Source: Rugalucina vietnamica (Eukaryota > Mollusca > Bivalvia > Lucinida > Lucinidae). Taken from it: 64,000 nucleotides of DNA. The notes under the pieces were generated by a model that saw nothing but the letters and a program-made list of their open reading frames with translations, did no database searches and was not told where the DNA came from. The position numbers and the translations under genes were made by a program. Positions 32,753 to 43,707 of this stretch are shown piece by piece. The stretch is taken from assembly GCA_964017185.1 (NCBI GenBank), contig OZ024876.1, positions 1,362,001 through 1,426,000 of the forward strand, given 5' to 3'. Positions within the stretch are counted from its first letter, which is position 1; each line of letters begins with the position of its first letter.

Positions 32753-33893
32753 TGGTGACTTGATCTGGATGCTGAATTAGAACGAGATCTACCTCTGTCA
32801 TTCTTGAAGGTCAAATTAACAATATCCACATACCTAGCTTCCTTGTAGGAATCCGCCAATTTACTAGCTTGCTCCAACGAAGTTGGTTCTCTCTCCCGTA
32901 GAAATAACTCCAGTTCTCTGTTACAAATAAATGTAAACTGGTCTCTCAACATGAGATCCTGCAAACCTTCAAAAGTTTTAGGAATACCTGACATATCTAT
33001 CCATCTTGTAAAGTAGCTCTTCAACCGTGCTGAAAACTGCTGAAATGTCTCACCGGTTTCTGGTCTACACTTTCTGTACTTACGCTTGAATCCTTCCTCT
33101 GTTAATTGATACCTTTGTAACAATGCACACTTCAACTTGTCATAGTCCATTGCATCCTCCTGTGGCATCAATGCGTACACATCTAACGCTTTACCCTGTA
33201 ATAACGCACTCAAATCAGTTGCCCATGTTTCTCTTTTCCACCCTTGTGCTGTAGCATACCGTTCAAACCTAAGTAAATATGCATCCATTTCGTCCTTACC
33301 TTCATTAAATGCCGGGATTTTAGGCGTTCTTGCCTTAATAGTGTCTCTTGGCGCTGGGATTGGCCTCTCCGCCCTTTGCGCTGTGATCCTCTCCATTTCT
33401 GCGAAATGTCTTCTGTCCTGTAATTCAATCTGCATTTCATACTCACGTTCTAATTTCTCTCTCTCTGCTACTAACCTCTCTCGTTCCAATGCAATCTCCT
33501 GTTGTCGCAATGCAATTTCTGCCTCATACTTAGCCCTATCTGCAATTCTGATCTTACGCTCCTCATCTGCCTTAAGCTCCATTTCTTCATTTGCATGCCC
33601 GTATTGTACTTCCAGTTCACGCTCTTTTAATTCTTTCTGTCTTACCTTTTCAGCTTCTTGCGCTAGCAACTCATTCCGCTTCAGTTCAATTTCCTGTTTC
33701 TTAAGTTGTAATTCATACTCCTTAATTTCTCGCTGCTTTTCTTGTTCATCAGCTTTGGCTTTTAACTCGCGCTCATGGCGTTCGCGTTCAGCTCTTACTT
33801 CCATCTCGCGGATTTCGCGTTCTGCTTCTCGACGCTCACGTTCTGCATCACGCGCTGCTTGACGTTCATCACGTAATATTACTTGTTGCTCTG
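32749..33893 (-). pseudogene. SCAN-like Gag of the Gmr1-like element
   Basis: The listed Met is at 33804, but the frame is open back to about 33893. Residues 1-150 form a long charged coiled coil (EREIREMEVRAERERHEREL, then IALERERLVAEREKLEREYE). A capsid of SCAN type follows: IPAFNEGKDEMDAYLLRFER, WATDLSALLQGKALDVYALM, YRKCRPETGETFQQFSARL. A Ser/Arg-rich tail leads into the next frame, which overlaps by four bases. SCAN domains of vertebrates are known to derive from this kind of gag. The 5' end abuts BEL pol at about 33900 without an LTR. Confidence 0.88.
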
Positions 33894-33904
33894 AAACAAA
33901 CGTA

Positions 33905-36900
33905 TTAAGTGCTTCACCTTCAAGGATGATAAGGTTGGCCTTTCTGCTGAGGACCGTGAGTTTTTAAGCATCATGGACAGTGATTTCTGTATGCATTGAA
34001 GTGGGCACTGGGTTGCCCCCCTTCCATTTAGACAGTCTAGGCAAAGATTACCCAATAACAGGCCACAAGCCTTGCATAGGGCCAAAATTCTTGATTCAAG
34101 CTTAAAGTCAAATTCTCTCAAGAGAAGTCATTTTGTTACTTTCATGAAGGAAATCCTGGATAGTGGCCATGCGGAGAGAGCTCCACCTTTAAGTGGCACA
34201 GAGGAGTGTTGGTATCTTCTATTGTTTGGAGTCTATCATCCGAAGAAGCCGGACCAAATCAGAGGTGTGTTTGATGCGTCTGCGAAATATCAATGTGTTT
34301 CATTAAATGATGTGTTATTATCTGGACCAGATCTTACAAACAGTCTGTTAGGAGTTCTGATTCGTTTCAGAAAGGAGCCTGTCGCTATGACAGCTGATAT
34401 AAAGAAGATGTTTTACTGTTTCTTAGTCAGTGAAAACCATAGAAATTTCTTAAGGTTCTTCTGGTACCTAGATAATGACCCTGACAGTGAACTTGTGGAA
34501 TACCGTATGCGGGTGCATGTCTTCGGGAATAGCCCGTCGCCTGCAGTTGCGTCTTATGGCTTACGCAAGATAGCGGATAGAAGCAAAGAGGATTTTGGTA
34601 TTGATGTTCAGGAATTCATTTCCAATTACTTTTACGTAGACGATGGTTTGACGTCAACACCCACCGTCGACACTGTAGTCAGTCTAATGAAAAGGACACA
34701 ACAGGCTTTCCAAGAAAATGGCAATATCAGACTTCACAAGATAGCTTCTAACAGCAAGGAAGTCATGAGTTCCTTTCCATCTGAAGACTTGGCAAAAGAT
34801 CTCGCTCTTCTAGACCTGAACAAAGATGTTTTACCTTTGCAGCGCTCTTTAGGATTGAACTGGAACCTACAGACGGATGTCTTTACATTTTGTGTGTCTG
34901 ATGAAATGAAACCGTATACTCGCCGTGGTGTGCTTTCTACGGTAAATAGTATATATGACCCAATAGGATTTGTGGCTCCAGTGAGTGTTACAGGGAAGCT
35001 TTTTCTACGAGAACTTGTTACAGGAACTATTGACTGGGACGCCCCTTTGCCTGAAGACTGTAGGAATGATTGGGAGTCTTGGAGAGATTCTCTCATCCTT
35101 TTAGAGAAGATGAAGATTCCAAGGTCGTATTTCGGTGTAGCACTAAGTGATATATCTAGACTTGAGTTACATATATATTCTGATGCTTCAGAAAAAGCTA
35201 TTGCCGCAGCTGCCTACTGTGTTGGATATAGAGGTGAAATGATTCTTTCTAAGAGCTTGGTCATGGGAAAAGCTAAAGTTGCTCCAAAGAATGGACACAC
35301 CATTCCTAGATTAGAGTTATGTGCTGCCGTTCTTGCCACAGAGATATATGACACTGTGTTAACCGAAAGTGGTTTGAGTTTTCATGAAACTTTCTTTTAC
35401 TCTGACAGCAGAGTTGTGCTTGGTTACATACAAAATAAGACTCGTAGATTTTATACGTATGTAAGTAACAGAGTGGACAAGATTTTGAGGCTTACAAAGC
35501 CAGAGCAGTGGCTTTATATCAATACTGCTGACAACCCAGCAGACTGTGCTACTCGGCCAGGTCAAGTTACAAACCTCATGGACAGTATGTGGATACATGG
35601 GCCAAGTAACATACAGGTACACGACAAGGATCAGATAAAGTCTTTCTCTCTCATTGATCCCGACGTGGACAAGGAAATACGCCCAGTGATCAACACCCTT
35701 GACACTTCTGTATTGAAACCCTCCTTAGGTTCTCAGCGGTTTGAGAGATTCTCCTCCTGGCAACATCTTGTCCGTGCAATGGAAAATCTGTTACATATTT
35801 GTTTGTCATTCAAACATGTGAGTGATTCGGATTGCAGAGGTTGGCATATGTGCAAAGGTGCTAAGGATATCAGGAATAAGATGCAGGCTGAGCAGCTTGT
35901 TATCCGTACTGTACAGTTAGAAGTGTACGAAGAGGAAATGTGTGCTTTGCTTCAATCCAAGCAAGTTTCAAAGAAGAGTTCTCTGTTAAAGTTGAATCCT
36001 ATTCTAGATGACAGTGGATTGCTCCGAGTTGGTGGGCGTTTGAAACATGCACAGGTTCCCACGAACGAAAAACATCCTGTGATAATCCCAAAGAACAGTC
36101 ACTTAGCAGTTTTGCTTATTCGTTATTATCATGAAAAAGTACGGCATCAGGGTCGTCATTTTACAGAGGGCGCAGTGAGGTTAGCAGGATACTGGATCAT
36201 AGGCTGTAAGCGTCTGGTGTGTTCCATTATTCAAAAATGTGTTAAGTGCAGGAAACTGCGACAGGATGTATCAAGTCAAAAGATGTCTGACCTTCCCGCT
36301 GACCGTGTCCAGCCAGCACCCCCATTCACATTTGTCGGAGTCGACACACTTGGACCATGGGAAGTTACAGCTAGACGTACCAGAGGGGGCTATGCGAACA
36401 GTAAAAGATGGGCTATCCTCTTTACATGCCTCACCTCCAGAGCCGTACACATAGAAGTTACTGAAGAACTTAGCTCATCAGCATTTATCAATGCTTTTCG
36501 TCGTTTCCTGGCAATACGAGGTGATGTCAAGGAGATCCGATCAGACCAAGGAACTAACTTTGTGGGTGCAACCACTGATCTAGGCATTGATGTTGTGAAA
36601 GTTGGAGTGGATCCTGTACAGACTTTCTTGCACGACAAAGGAATTTTGTGGACTTTCAATCCTCCTCATTCCTCACACATGGGCGGAGTGTGGGAGCGAA
36701 TGATTGGTGTGACAAGAAGAATCTTGGATTCTATGTTGGGTGATTTGAACACTACGCATTTGACCCATGAAGTATTAACCACATTCATGGCTGAAGTTAG
36801 TGCCATAATAAATGCTAGACCACTAGTACCCATTTCAAGTGATCCTGACTGTCCAGAAATTCTTTCCCCAGCCATGTTATTAACTCAGAAATGTTCTACC

Positions 36901-37243
36901 CCTGTTCAGTACAACTATCAACATGTAAGTCCTAAAGTTCAGTGGAAATATGTTCAAGCCCTATCTGACACATTTTGGACACGTTGGCGTACAGAGTACT
37001 TGCAAACTCTCCAAAATAGGCGTAAATGGCAGGCTGATGTACCCAATCTAAACCTGGGGATGTTGTACTACTTAAAGACTGTTCTGTTCATCGTAACAAT
37101 TGGCCTATGGGTGTGATTACCAGAGTGTTTCCAAGTGAGGATGGTAGAGTAAGAAAGGCTGAAGTCAGGGTAGTGAGTCGTGAGAGTGGATGCTCTTTAT
37201 TCGTTCGTCCGATATCTCAATTGATTTTGCTGGTATCAGAAAC
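33905..37243 (+). pseudogene. BEL/Pao Pol: RT, RNase H and integrase
   Basis: The frame runs through a stop at 33997 and is open from 34072 to 37116. RT: GVFDASAKYQCVSLNDVLLS, MTADIKKMFYCFLV, the NSPSPAVASYGL block and the catalytic FYVDDGLTS. RNase H region: LELHIYSDASEKAIAAAAY, IPRLELCAAVLA, FFYSDSRVVLGYI, NTADNPADCATRPG. Integrase: HHCC (HEKVRHQGRHFTEGAVR, CVKCRKLRQ), FTFVGVDTLGPWEV, IRSDQGTNFVGA and PPHSSHMGGVWERMIG. A frameshift near 37060 moves the C-terminal DUF5641-like part (WPMGVITRVFPSEDGRVRKA) to another frame that ends near 37243. Protease and Gag C-terminus are missing. Confidence 0.93.
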
Positions 37244-37553
37244 CTAAATGTCAGATTAAATAGTGCATCGTTAGGGTTTTTAGGACGTCGCGCCCTGCCA
37301 TTTCATTTTTTGCAAGTGTTTCATGTTTCAAGTTAATAATACTTGAGTTGATGATTATAAGTGATTGTAATTGTCTTTTAACAGTGAATAGAGATGTCTC
37401 AGAGAAGCATATATGTTTATTTTGACATTGCATTAAGCTTCTTATCTAAAGTTTTGATAAGGGTTTCAGACATTTACATGTGTACATATTATGTCAACCA
37501 AGTGCAAGGGGTAAACTAGCCGTAACAGTCTCCGCAGATCTAAGGCGGCATAG
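37244..37553 (+). repeat. 3' end of the BEL/Pao element
   Basis: Non-coding after pol. The last 61 bp (37493-37553) exactly repeat 26418-26478. A TGTCAGATTAAATAG at 37250 could be an LTR start. Confidence 0.5.
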
Positions 37554-37566
37554 CCGTAACTCCAAA

Positions 37567-37723
37567 TAAAAATTAAAACTGAGATCCTTTTAGAGCAGTG
37601 AACACATTAATGAGAAAGGGGATGGGCCATACCGCGGTTTCGACTATTAAAGTCTCGTCAGTGACCCTTTAGATTTGGCGACATGGAGTCAAAGAGAATT
37701 ACTGAAATTTTGTAACTTTCAAC
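37567..37723 (+). repeat. Repeat A, copy 2
   Basis: Same orientation as 25271-25427 and nearly identical. The two copies flank the BEL element on the outside. Confidence 0.85.
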
Positions 37724-39119
37724 TTACAAACATTTGAATTGTACTATGTCTAGATTACTGGCAGAAATACATGTATGTCAAGCTTGGATAGCGTATTCGA
37801 TAACAAACGTACTTGTCACCGCTGCGCTCCAGTTTCAAATCCAGGTCAATGCATGTGACAGGCGTCGGTGGTCTTTGTCGCATTTATCACGAAACTTCCT
37901 TTCGACATTTGAGTGAAATGGCACACCATTTCCCTTCAATACCGAGCAGTATTACATAACCAATTTTATTGGGCCGTGGAATATTGACCCTCTAAACGGT
38001 TAACAATTGCTTCTGTGGTCAGGTATTTAGCAGCTCTGTGCGGGAGACATCTTGTGACCCATCAGTTTCTTAAAGCCCTGATGCTGGAAGGCAATCCAAA
38101 TATACCCATTCAGTCGCAAACAACCATAGCTGTAAATGTGACGCTAACCGTCGAATCAAACAAAGCAAGCTACATTATTGACCTCTCTAGCACCCTCTAA
38201 AACTCATTCTAACTCATTATTGTCTGTATTGTATTGCCAATTGTATTTATCAACTTATTTATTTGAAATTAAGGAGATTAAGAAGCATAGTCATCATCAA
38301 GTGTTCCTCTTTGTTCTCATACAACACCCTTATTTGGACGCTGATATTGACCAGTCAGAATTCAGCACCGGAATATCTTACTGGTCCTGGAGACTTGTTC
38401 TCCAAAATTGACAGAAACGTAGTCTGCTGCAATTACGATAGTACAATATTGGCTAGGAGTTATTACTCTGTTGTATTATTTCAGAGATTTCACGTTTAAA
38501 AACATTCTAAGCAATGTTTAATATTCTAATATAATATTCTAATGTTTGATATTCTAAGCAATGTTTAAATAATTCAACCCCGTTAAAAATATGTCTTTTA
38601 TTTAGACTTCTCGTGTAACGTTTCGAAATTGCAGTACAATAGTCTGGCTTTTGTTGCCGGTTTTAAAAGAGCTACTGATGACGGTTTATTACCCGAAATT
38701 GCGCAATATACTATCTCCCTTTGATTTTTTTTTTACTTTTTCCAAAGGATGAAACCTTTATATTTTATTCATGGTTCGTGATAAATAGAGATCACCAAGG
38801 TTTCTGCTACAGCAAGGAATTTAGGTTTAACCATTTATCCTCGACTGAACACGTTCTGGTCATATTCGAGATCACCTTGTCTTTCCAAAAGAAACAAAAA
38901 GTACCCCAGGACACATAAACATGTACGAAATATCCATTCCGGAAGTCAATTCAGGTAATTTAGATCAATGCCTGTTAATATGCGCTTCACCAAGACCTTA
39001 AATTGTGATTTATTCGTTTAAAATTGACTGTGATGATGACTCATAAGAACGAAACAAGTAACTTAATACTTAAAGCAACTGGACTTAGGATGACGTTTTC
39101 AACGGTTAAGCGCTTGTTC
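37724..39119. other. Unassigned stretch
   Basis: Short frames only. I checked for CUB halves and found none convincing. Confidence 0.35.
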
Positions 39120-39342
39120 TGTTTCGGTCTGTTTCACTTTCCTTCATATGCATTTGCATTACTTATTAAACGACCCTCGTTCATTATCTGTATAAGTATA
39201 GCTAATATAGCACTGCGCACACACGCCTGCTTTACTCATAAACATTTATTTATAGCTTTGTAAATCAAGGTATGAGAATATTCTCCGACATGTCAGTGGA
39301 AAAATGCATGTGAGTTCGCACTACTTATTGAATGTCCCCGTA
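39120..39342 (-). repeat. Doubled mariner-like terminal repeat, right side
   Basis: In reverse complement, TACGGGGACATTCAATAAG (from 39342) and ACGAGGGTCGTTTAATAAG (from 39180), both pointing left. TA follows at 39343. It mirrors 23850-24040. Confidence 0.6.
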
Positions 39343-39958
39343 TAAGAAGGAAATACTAGGTTTCTTCTTAAACAATAACACATGCAACTTTTGTTTTATA
39401 TTTATTCATCTACTTCAATGTCGGTGTTTACTCTGCCAGTATATGTAAGCGATTAGAACGATTTATTCCATTGAATTTCTTCATTAAATTACCCCACCCA
39501 CCTTCATTTAGAAGAAAATGAAGAAAATATAAACAACAACTGTAATAAATTGGTCCTCTGGCATTACATAATCCACAAAATGATACATTCGATGCAACAT
39601 ACCACACAAAAGTAAAGTTTTCATTCAGAATCAGCTTTATTATTGCTTGCAGTGTAGAAAAACCTTAAAATGGGCGAACTCTTAAGAAAAAGTCCACAAG
39701 ATTGGGTCAAGGGGTCGAAAAAGTGGAACCCCATAATTTTTCAACAATATAAGCCATAAACAATCATTTAAAGCAAAAATATCAATTTTATTACAAAATT
39801 CGCAAGGGAGCAATATTTCTTATAACTCGTCCCTCACTAATTTGTACATAAATTAAAATTATTTTAGACACTTCAGGCAAAAGTGCATTGCCTAAGCAAT
39901 CATTCAGTTGATACCATATCAGGCTGAGTACTCATGGTCTATCTGTAACTCGTCGATC
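39343..39958. other. Unassigned stretch
   Basis: AT-rich with no gene or shared repeat. Confidence 0.35.
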
Positions 39959-40045
39959 GTGTGGCTCGGTGTGCTAGCACGGTGAGCGAGAGACCCTGGG
40001 TTCGAGTCCCGCTTAGGCCACGTTCTTTTTTTGCCCCTGTGACAT
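39959..40045 (+). repeat. tRNA-derived SINE, family C, copy 2
   Basis: Degraded A box (GGCTCGGTGTGCTAGC), good B box (GGTTCGAGTCC) and the family tail TTTTTGCCCCTGTGACAT. Confidence 0.75.
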
Positions 40046-40109
40046 TTGGTGGGCAGTGTGGGTCCGTGCTCGGGCTGCGAGCAGCAATATGGGACTGTCT
40101 CGTCGGTTC

Positions 40110-40309
40110 CGGCATGGTTCTGATCAGTGAAACTTCAGAAGGATATTGATCGATTAGGTAGTTGGGCCCGGAAATGGGGTACGAGATTCCAACCCGGCAA
40201 GTGCAACATGATGCAGCTGACGAATAAACGTACTAGTAAAATTCAAGCTTCTTACAAGCTTGAGGGTACTGTGTTGGAAAATGTTGAAAGGATCTTACTG
40301 CTATCAAAT
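40110..40309 (+). pseudogene. LINE (jockey/CR1-like) RT C-terminus, 5' piece, interrupted
   Basis: Reads LQKDIDRLGSWARKWGTRFQ, PGKCNMMQLTNKR and YKLEGTVLENVERI, the block before the 'YLGV' strand of jockey/CR1 RTs. It is cut at 40309 by family-P copy P9. The same frame resumes at 42157 after a 6-bp target duplication (TCAAAT). Confidence 0.8.
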
Positions 40310-42156
40310 CTCATGTTATAAGATACTGTGAGACAGTGTATGAAACTTCAAATAAAAATTGGTTTTGGTCAATTAAAAATTCTGGTGAGGTGCTCAGTAA
40401 ATTGAAGGGTTCCGTGCGACAAGCTTGTCCACATATGATTTTTCTACTCTGTATACAACATTACCACATAATCTAATTAAAGAAAAACTTCTGGATTTGA
40501 TAGAGTGGACCTTCAAAAGGGCATTAAAAAACTATGGTTCACTTTATTTGGCATGTAATGACAGAAAGGCTTTTTTCACTTCCTCTGACCAAAGTCGGTA
40601 TACACTTTGGTCATGTCAGAATGTATGCGACGCCTTATCCTATCTCCTTGATAATATTTTATATTAGATTTGGGACCAAGTTATACAGACAAATTGTTGG
40701 AATTCCGATGGGTACAAATTGCGCACCTCTCGTAGCTGATTTATTTTTATACTGCTACGAAAGAGATTTCATGGATTCTCTTAACCATGATAATCAAGCT
40801 GATGTTATCGAGGCTTTTAATTCCACATCTAGGTACCTCGATGACCTATGGAACATTGACAACCCTTATTTTGAAGGTATGGTCAATCAAATTTATCCAC
40901 CTGAACTTCAGTTGAACAAAGCCAATATCTCAGATACTGAAGCCCCCTTTTTAGATCTACATCTTTCTGTTGCAAATGGATTTGTTTCTTCTAAAATTTA
41001 TGATAAGCGCGATGACTTTGATTTTGATATAGTAAATTTTCCTTTTTTGGATGGTGACGTTCCTCGTCGTGCTTCTTATGGTGTATACATTTCGCAACTT
41101 ATTAGGTTTGCTAGAGTCTGCAATCATGTTACAGACTTCAACGCTCGAAATAAATGTTTAACGGCAAAACTTCTCCAACAGGGCTATCGGTATCATAAAC
41201 TTCGAAAAACATTTTCTAAATTTTATCGTAGACACTATGAATTGATTTCCAAATATAATGTTGGGTTAAAGACGCTTTTAAGTAAGGGCCTTTCGGAACC
41301 TGAATTTTATGGTGACCTGGTTTACAAATTTAAGAAACTTAAAGGAATTAATGATTTTTCTTTTCAGTTCAGAAAAATCATAACACGTTACAAACGTATA
41401 GGTTATAACTTGAATGTTATGCGACAGTCTGCATGCTTAGTTTTTAACCCAATCATGGTTGATAGTTATGCTGCCTTCTTTAATTGCACGCCGGTGGGTC
41501 GGGCGTCAGACTCTATGATGGCCCCGACTTAAAGCTATTCATTTTAGTTAGTTGGGGCCGGAGCTTCTTGTCTGTTGCTTGGCCCACCGGGGTCCAACTG
41601 GTGTTTTTCTTTTGATCCGGAGTTAGTAGGTTATTCGGCGCCCAGGGATCTCCATCGTCGGGCAGCTTACTCAGTCTGTGAGTCCTGGTTTTTGATTCAT
41701 CAGGATGTTTATCATGATTTATTTGTTTGTTCTTGATGATTCATTGACTAGTTTGAGATTCACCACGAGGACCGAATAACTAACTAAATGTTATGAACCA
41801 CTGCAGAAGCTGAGGGTGAGGTTATGGCCATGTAAAACCGGTTTAAGCCCGCCAGTAACTTTGTGTTACTGATCGTTCCAAGTCGATACTTCTGTGGTGG
41901 TTCTTTTTGTTTTATGTCTTGGTGTTTAAAAAGAATTTTTGTGCTGTTGGCGCCTTATGTATGTTTTCATATTTTTAGTTAAGTTAAGGTAACTGAGTGG
42001 CCACCTATTGGGAAAATAGCTGCCCATTCGGCTTACGATTGTTTCATGGTATAAGTACCTGATTGTTAGTTTGGTTTTTTCCCACCTCGGTTTTTGGAGT
42101 GGGAATCTTTTTCTGATTGCGCCTTTTCCTGATCTTTGCCTACTTGTACCTTTTTT
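40310..42156 (+). mobile_element. Retroelement family P, copy P9, longest copy
   Basis: A 1.85-kb insertion flanked by TCAAAT at 40304-40309 and 42157-42162. It is 5'-truncated within or before RT, carries RT coding sequence to 41532, then the C-terminal extension in another frame, the 3' UTR with the hairpin at 41853-41871, and ends TTGTACC plus a T-run. Its 3' end defines the family. Confidence 0.9.
40425..41532 (+). pseudogene. Reverse transcriptase of family P
   Basis: Two overlapping frames with one shift near 40660. The first (40425-40667) has motif A, STYDFSTLYTTLPHNLIKEK. The second has motif B, RQIVGIPMGTNCAPLVADLF, motif C, STSRYLDDLWNID with the catalytic YLDD, then DTEAPFLDLHLSV, SSKIYDKRDDF and SYGVYISQLIRFARVC. 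I recognise this as a widespread animal RT family, but I am not sure of its class. Penelope-like is my best guess. No GIY-YIG or other endonuclease is visible in this truncated copy. Another shift near 41490 separates the C-terminal extension (see 18446-18249). Confidence 0.8.
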
Positions 42157-42758
42157 TCAAATATAATTGTAACAATAACTAAGGATTTAAAATGGCACAC
42201 TCACATCAGCAATGTGAGCACCAAAGCCAATAGGACCCTTGGTTTTTTTAGACGAAATCTGTTTTCTTGCCCCCAAGATGTGAGAAAAGCTGCGTATAAA
42301 GGTCTGGTGAGACCTATTCTTGAATATGGCAGCTCAGTTTGGGACCCTCATTATGAAGGTCTGATAGATAATTTGGAGAAAGTGCAAAAGCGTGGGGCTA
42401 GGTTTGTAACTAGGAACTATACATATGAAAAAGGTAGTATGACTGACATCCTTAAAAACTAAAATGGGAATCCCTGCAGAAAAGAAGGAAAGATAATTGA
42501 ATTATATTGCTTTTCAAAGATCTAAAAGGGAGAGCAAAAATACCCACGGATGACCTTATCCCCAAAAATAGGTGTTGTAGGAATCAACACTCCTTGGCAT
42601 TTCAGATACATTCAGAAAGTACAAATGCCTATTTACACACTTTTTTCCCCCAGACTATTAGAGATTGGAAGGAACTCCCTGATTCTCTGATCTCCTCTGC
42701 TGAATTGTCAGATGATTGTGTGTCTAAATTTACTTCTCTTGTGAGAGCTCGGGACTAA
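42157..42758 (+). pseudogene. LINE (jockey/CR1-like) RT C-terminus, 3' piece
   Basis: Continues 40110-40309 in register: VTITKDLKWHTHISN, KANRTLGFFRRNL, GLVRPILEYGSSVWDPH, EKVQKRGARFVTRNYTYEKG. After a stop near 42460 a second frame continues to 42758 (FFPQTIRDWKELPDSLI). It is a dead 5'-truncated copy that predates the P9 insertion. Confidence 0.85.
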
Positions 42759-42890
42759 TCCCTTCCGGTCAAGCACCATCCCCCTGGTGTGGTATTGTCA
42801 GTTTGACGTTTCACCAGTAAACTATTCTGATTCTGATTCTGAGATTCGGGGACGAATTTAATTGAGCAGGGGAAAATGCAACCGGTTGAT

Positions 42891-42992
42891 CGTGTGGCTC
42901 GGTAGCTCAGTGGTAGAGTGCTCGCACGGTCAGCGAGAGACCCTGGGCTCGTATCCCGGTCGGGTCACGTTCTTTTTTCGCCCCTGTGACAT
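42891..42992 (+). repeat. tRNA-derived SINE, family C, copy 3
   Basis: The best head in the family: A box GGTAGCTCAGTGGTAGAG and a seven-pair acceptor stem with wobbles (GGCTCGG/TCGGGTC). The anticodon loop lacks T33, and the B box has GGCTCGTATCC. The body TTTTTTCGCCCCTGTGACAT follows at once, so it is a SINE and not a working tRNA gene. Confidence 0.78.
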
Positions 42993-43452
42993 ATTTACAA
43001 TCCACTTAGATACAGAAAGTTGTGTAAATATTATTGTTGGGACGCTACGCAAACACAAGCAAAATCAATTATTATTTACTATTCGGTTCCACATTCGCGA
43101 CATGCGGATAGTTATCAAGAATTACTTGTCTATTTTGTGTATACCTTTTCTGAGAAATGTGCAGTTTTTGTTTTGAAGCCTTTTTTTCTCTCGAACCACG
43201 TTACATGGACTGCTGTGAAAAACATCTATAACATGTTTATAATATCTATAACATGTTTACATTATGCAATTCTTTTACCTTTTGAAGACATTGGTTTCTC
43301 GTTTTTAGTGATTACGGCCATCAAAATAGAGCACAGTGGATTTCTTATGCCACACCTAGATCTTTATACAGGAAATAATTTCCACCTTGTTTAAACAGGA
43401 TTTTGGAGTACTAATTCATAGATTATGAAAAGTTTGTTTTGGAAACCGTTAT
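42993..43452. other. Unassigned stretch
   Basis: Two overlapping open frames of about 100 codons without a known motif. Probably chance. Confidence 0.35.
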
Positions 43453-43707
43453 CATTACGAAAACTTGTCCATGCAATAAACAAAGATGTTTTTAGCTTTA
43501 AAAATTGAATATTTTCAGCGTGTAAAGTTTGATATTTTTCTTATTTTTGCTCAAAACATAGATTGTGTGCTCGCCTAGGCGGTTCTAACTAGTATCCACA
43601 ATCTACGTTTTGGAGCAAAAATAAGAAAAATAGGTATACCCCTGCATACCCAAGTTTTGCTATATAAAAGTGGGGTTCAATGGGGTATACATTACACGGA
43701 CATGATG
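43453..43707 (+). mobile_element. Foldback MITE family 1, copy 5
   Basis: Left terminus CATTACGAAAACTTGTCC. The palindrome centre is shortened (GCTCGCCTAGGCGGTTC), and the right end is CACGGACATGATG with the TTTTCG missing. It lies directly against the rearranged element that follows. Confidence 0.85.

Noticed and set aside
33341..33862. 173-codon serine-rich frame on the plus strand
   Set aside because: It is the antisense of the Gmr1 gag coiled coil. Ser/Arg bias is the complement of Glu/Arg codons.
38015..38200. Possible extra CUB half (a frame with LCGRHLV and IAVNVTLTVES)
   Set aside because: The strand order and conserved residues do not fit CUB, and the splice phases are not consistent with the other exons.
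41690..41720. CTGATGA core in the complement of family P, as in hammerhead ribozymes that some Penelope-like elements carry
   Set aside because: No GAAA strand or matching stems at usable distance, so the core word alone is not enough.
42891..42968. Functional tRNA gene
   Set aside because: The acceptor stem pairs, but T33 is missing, the B box is off consensus, and the SINE body follows directly as in two other copies.
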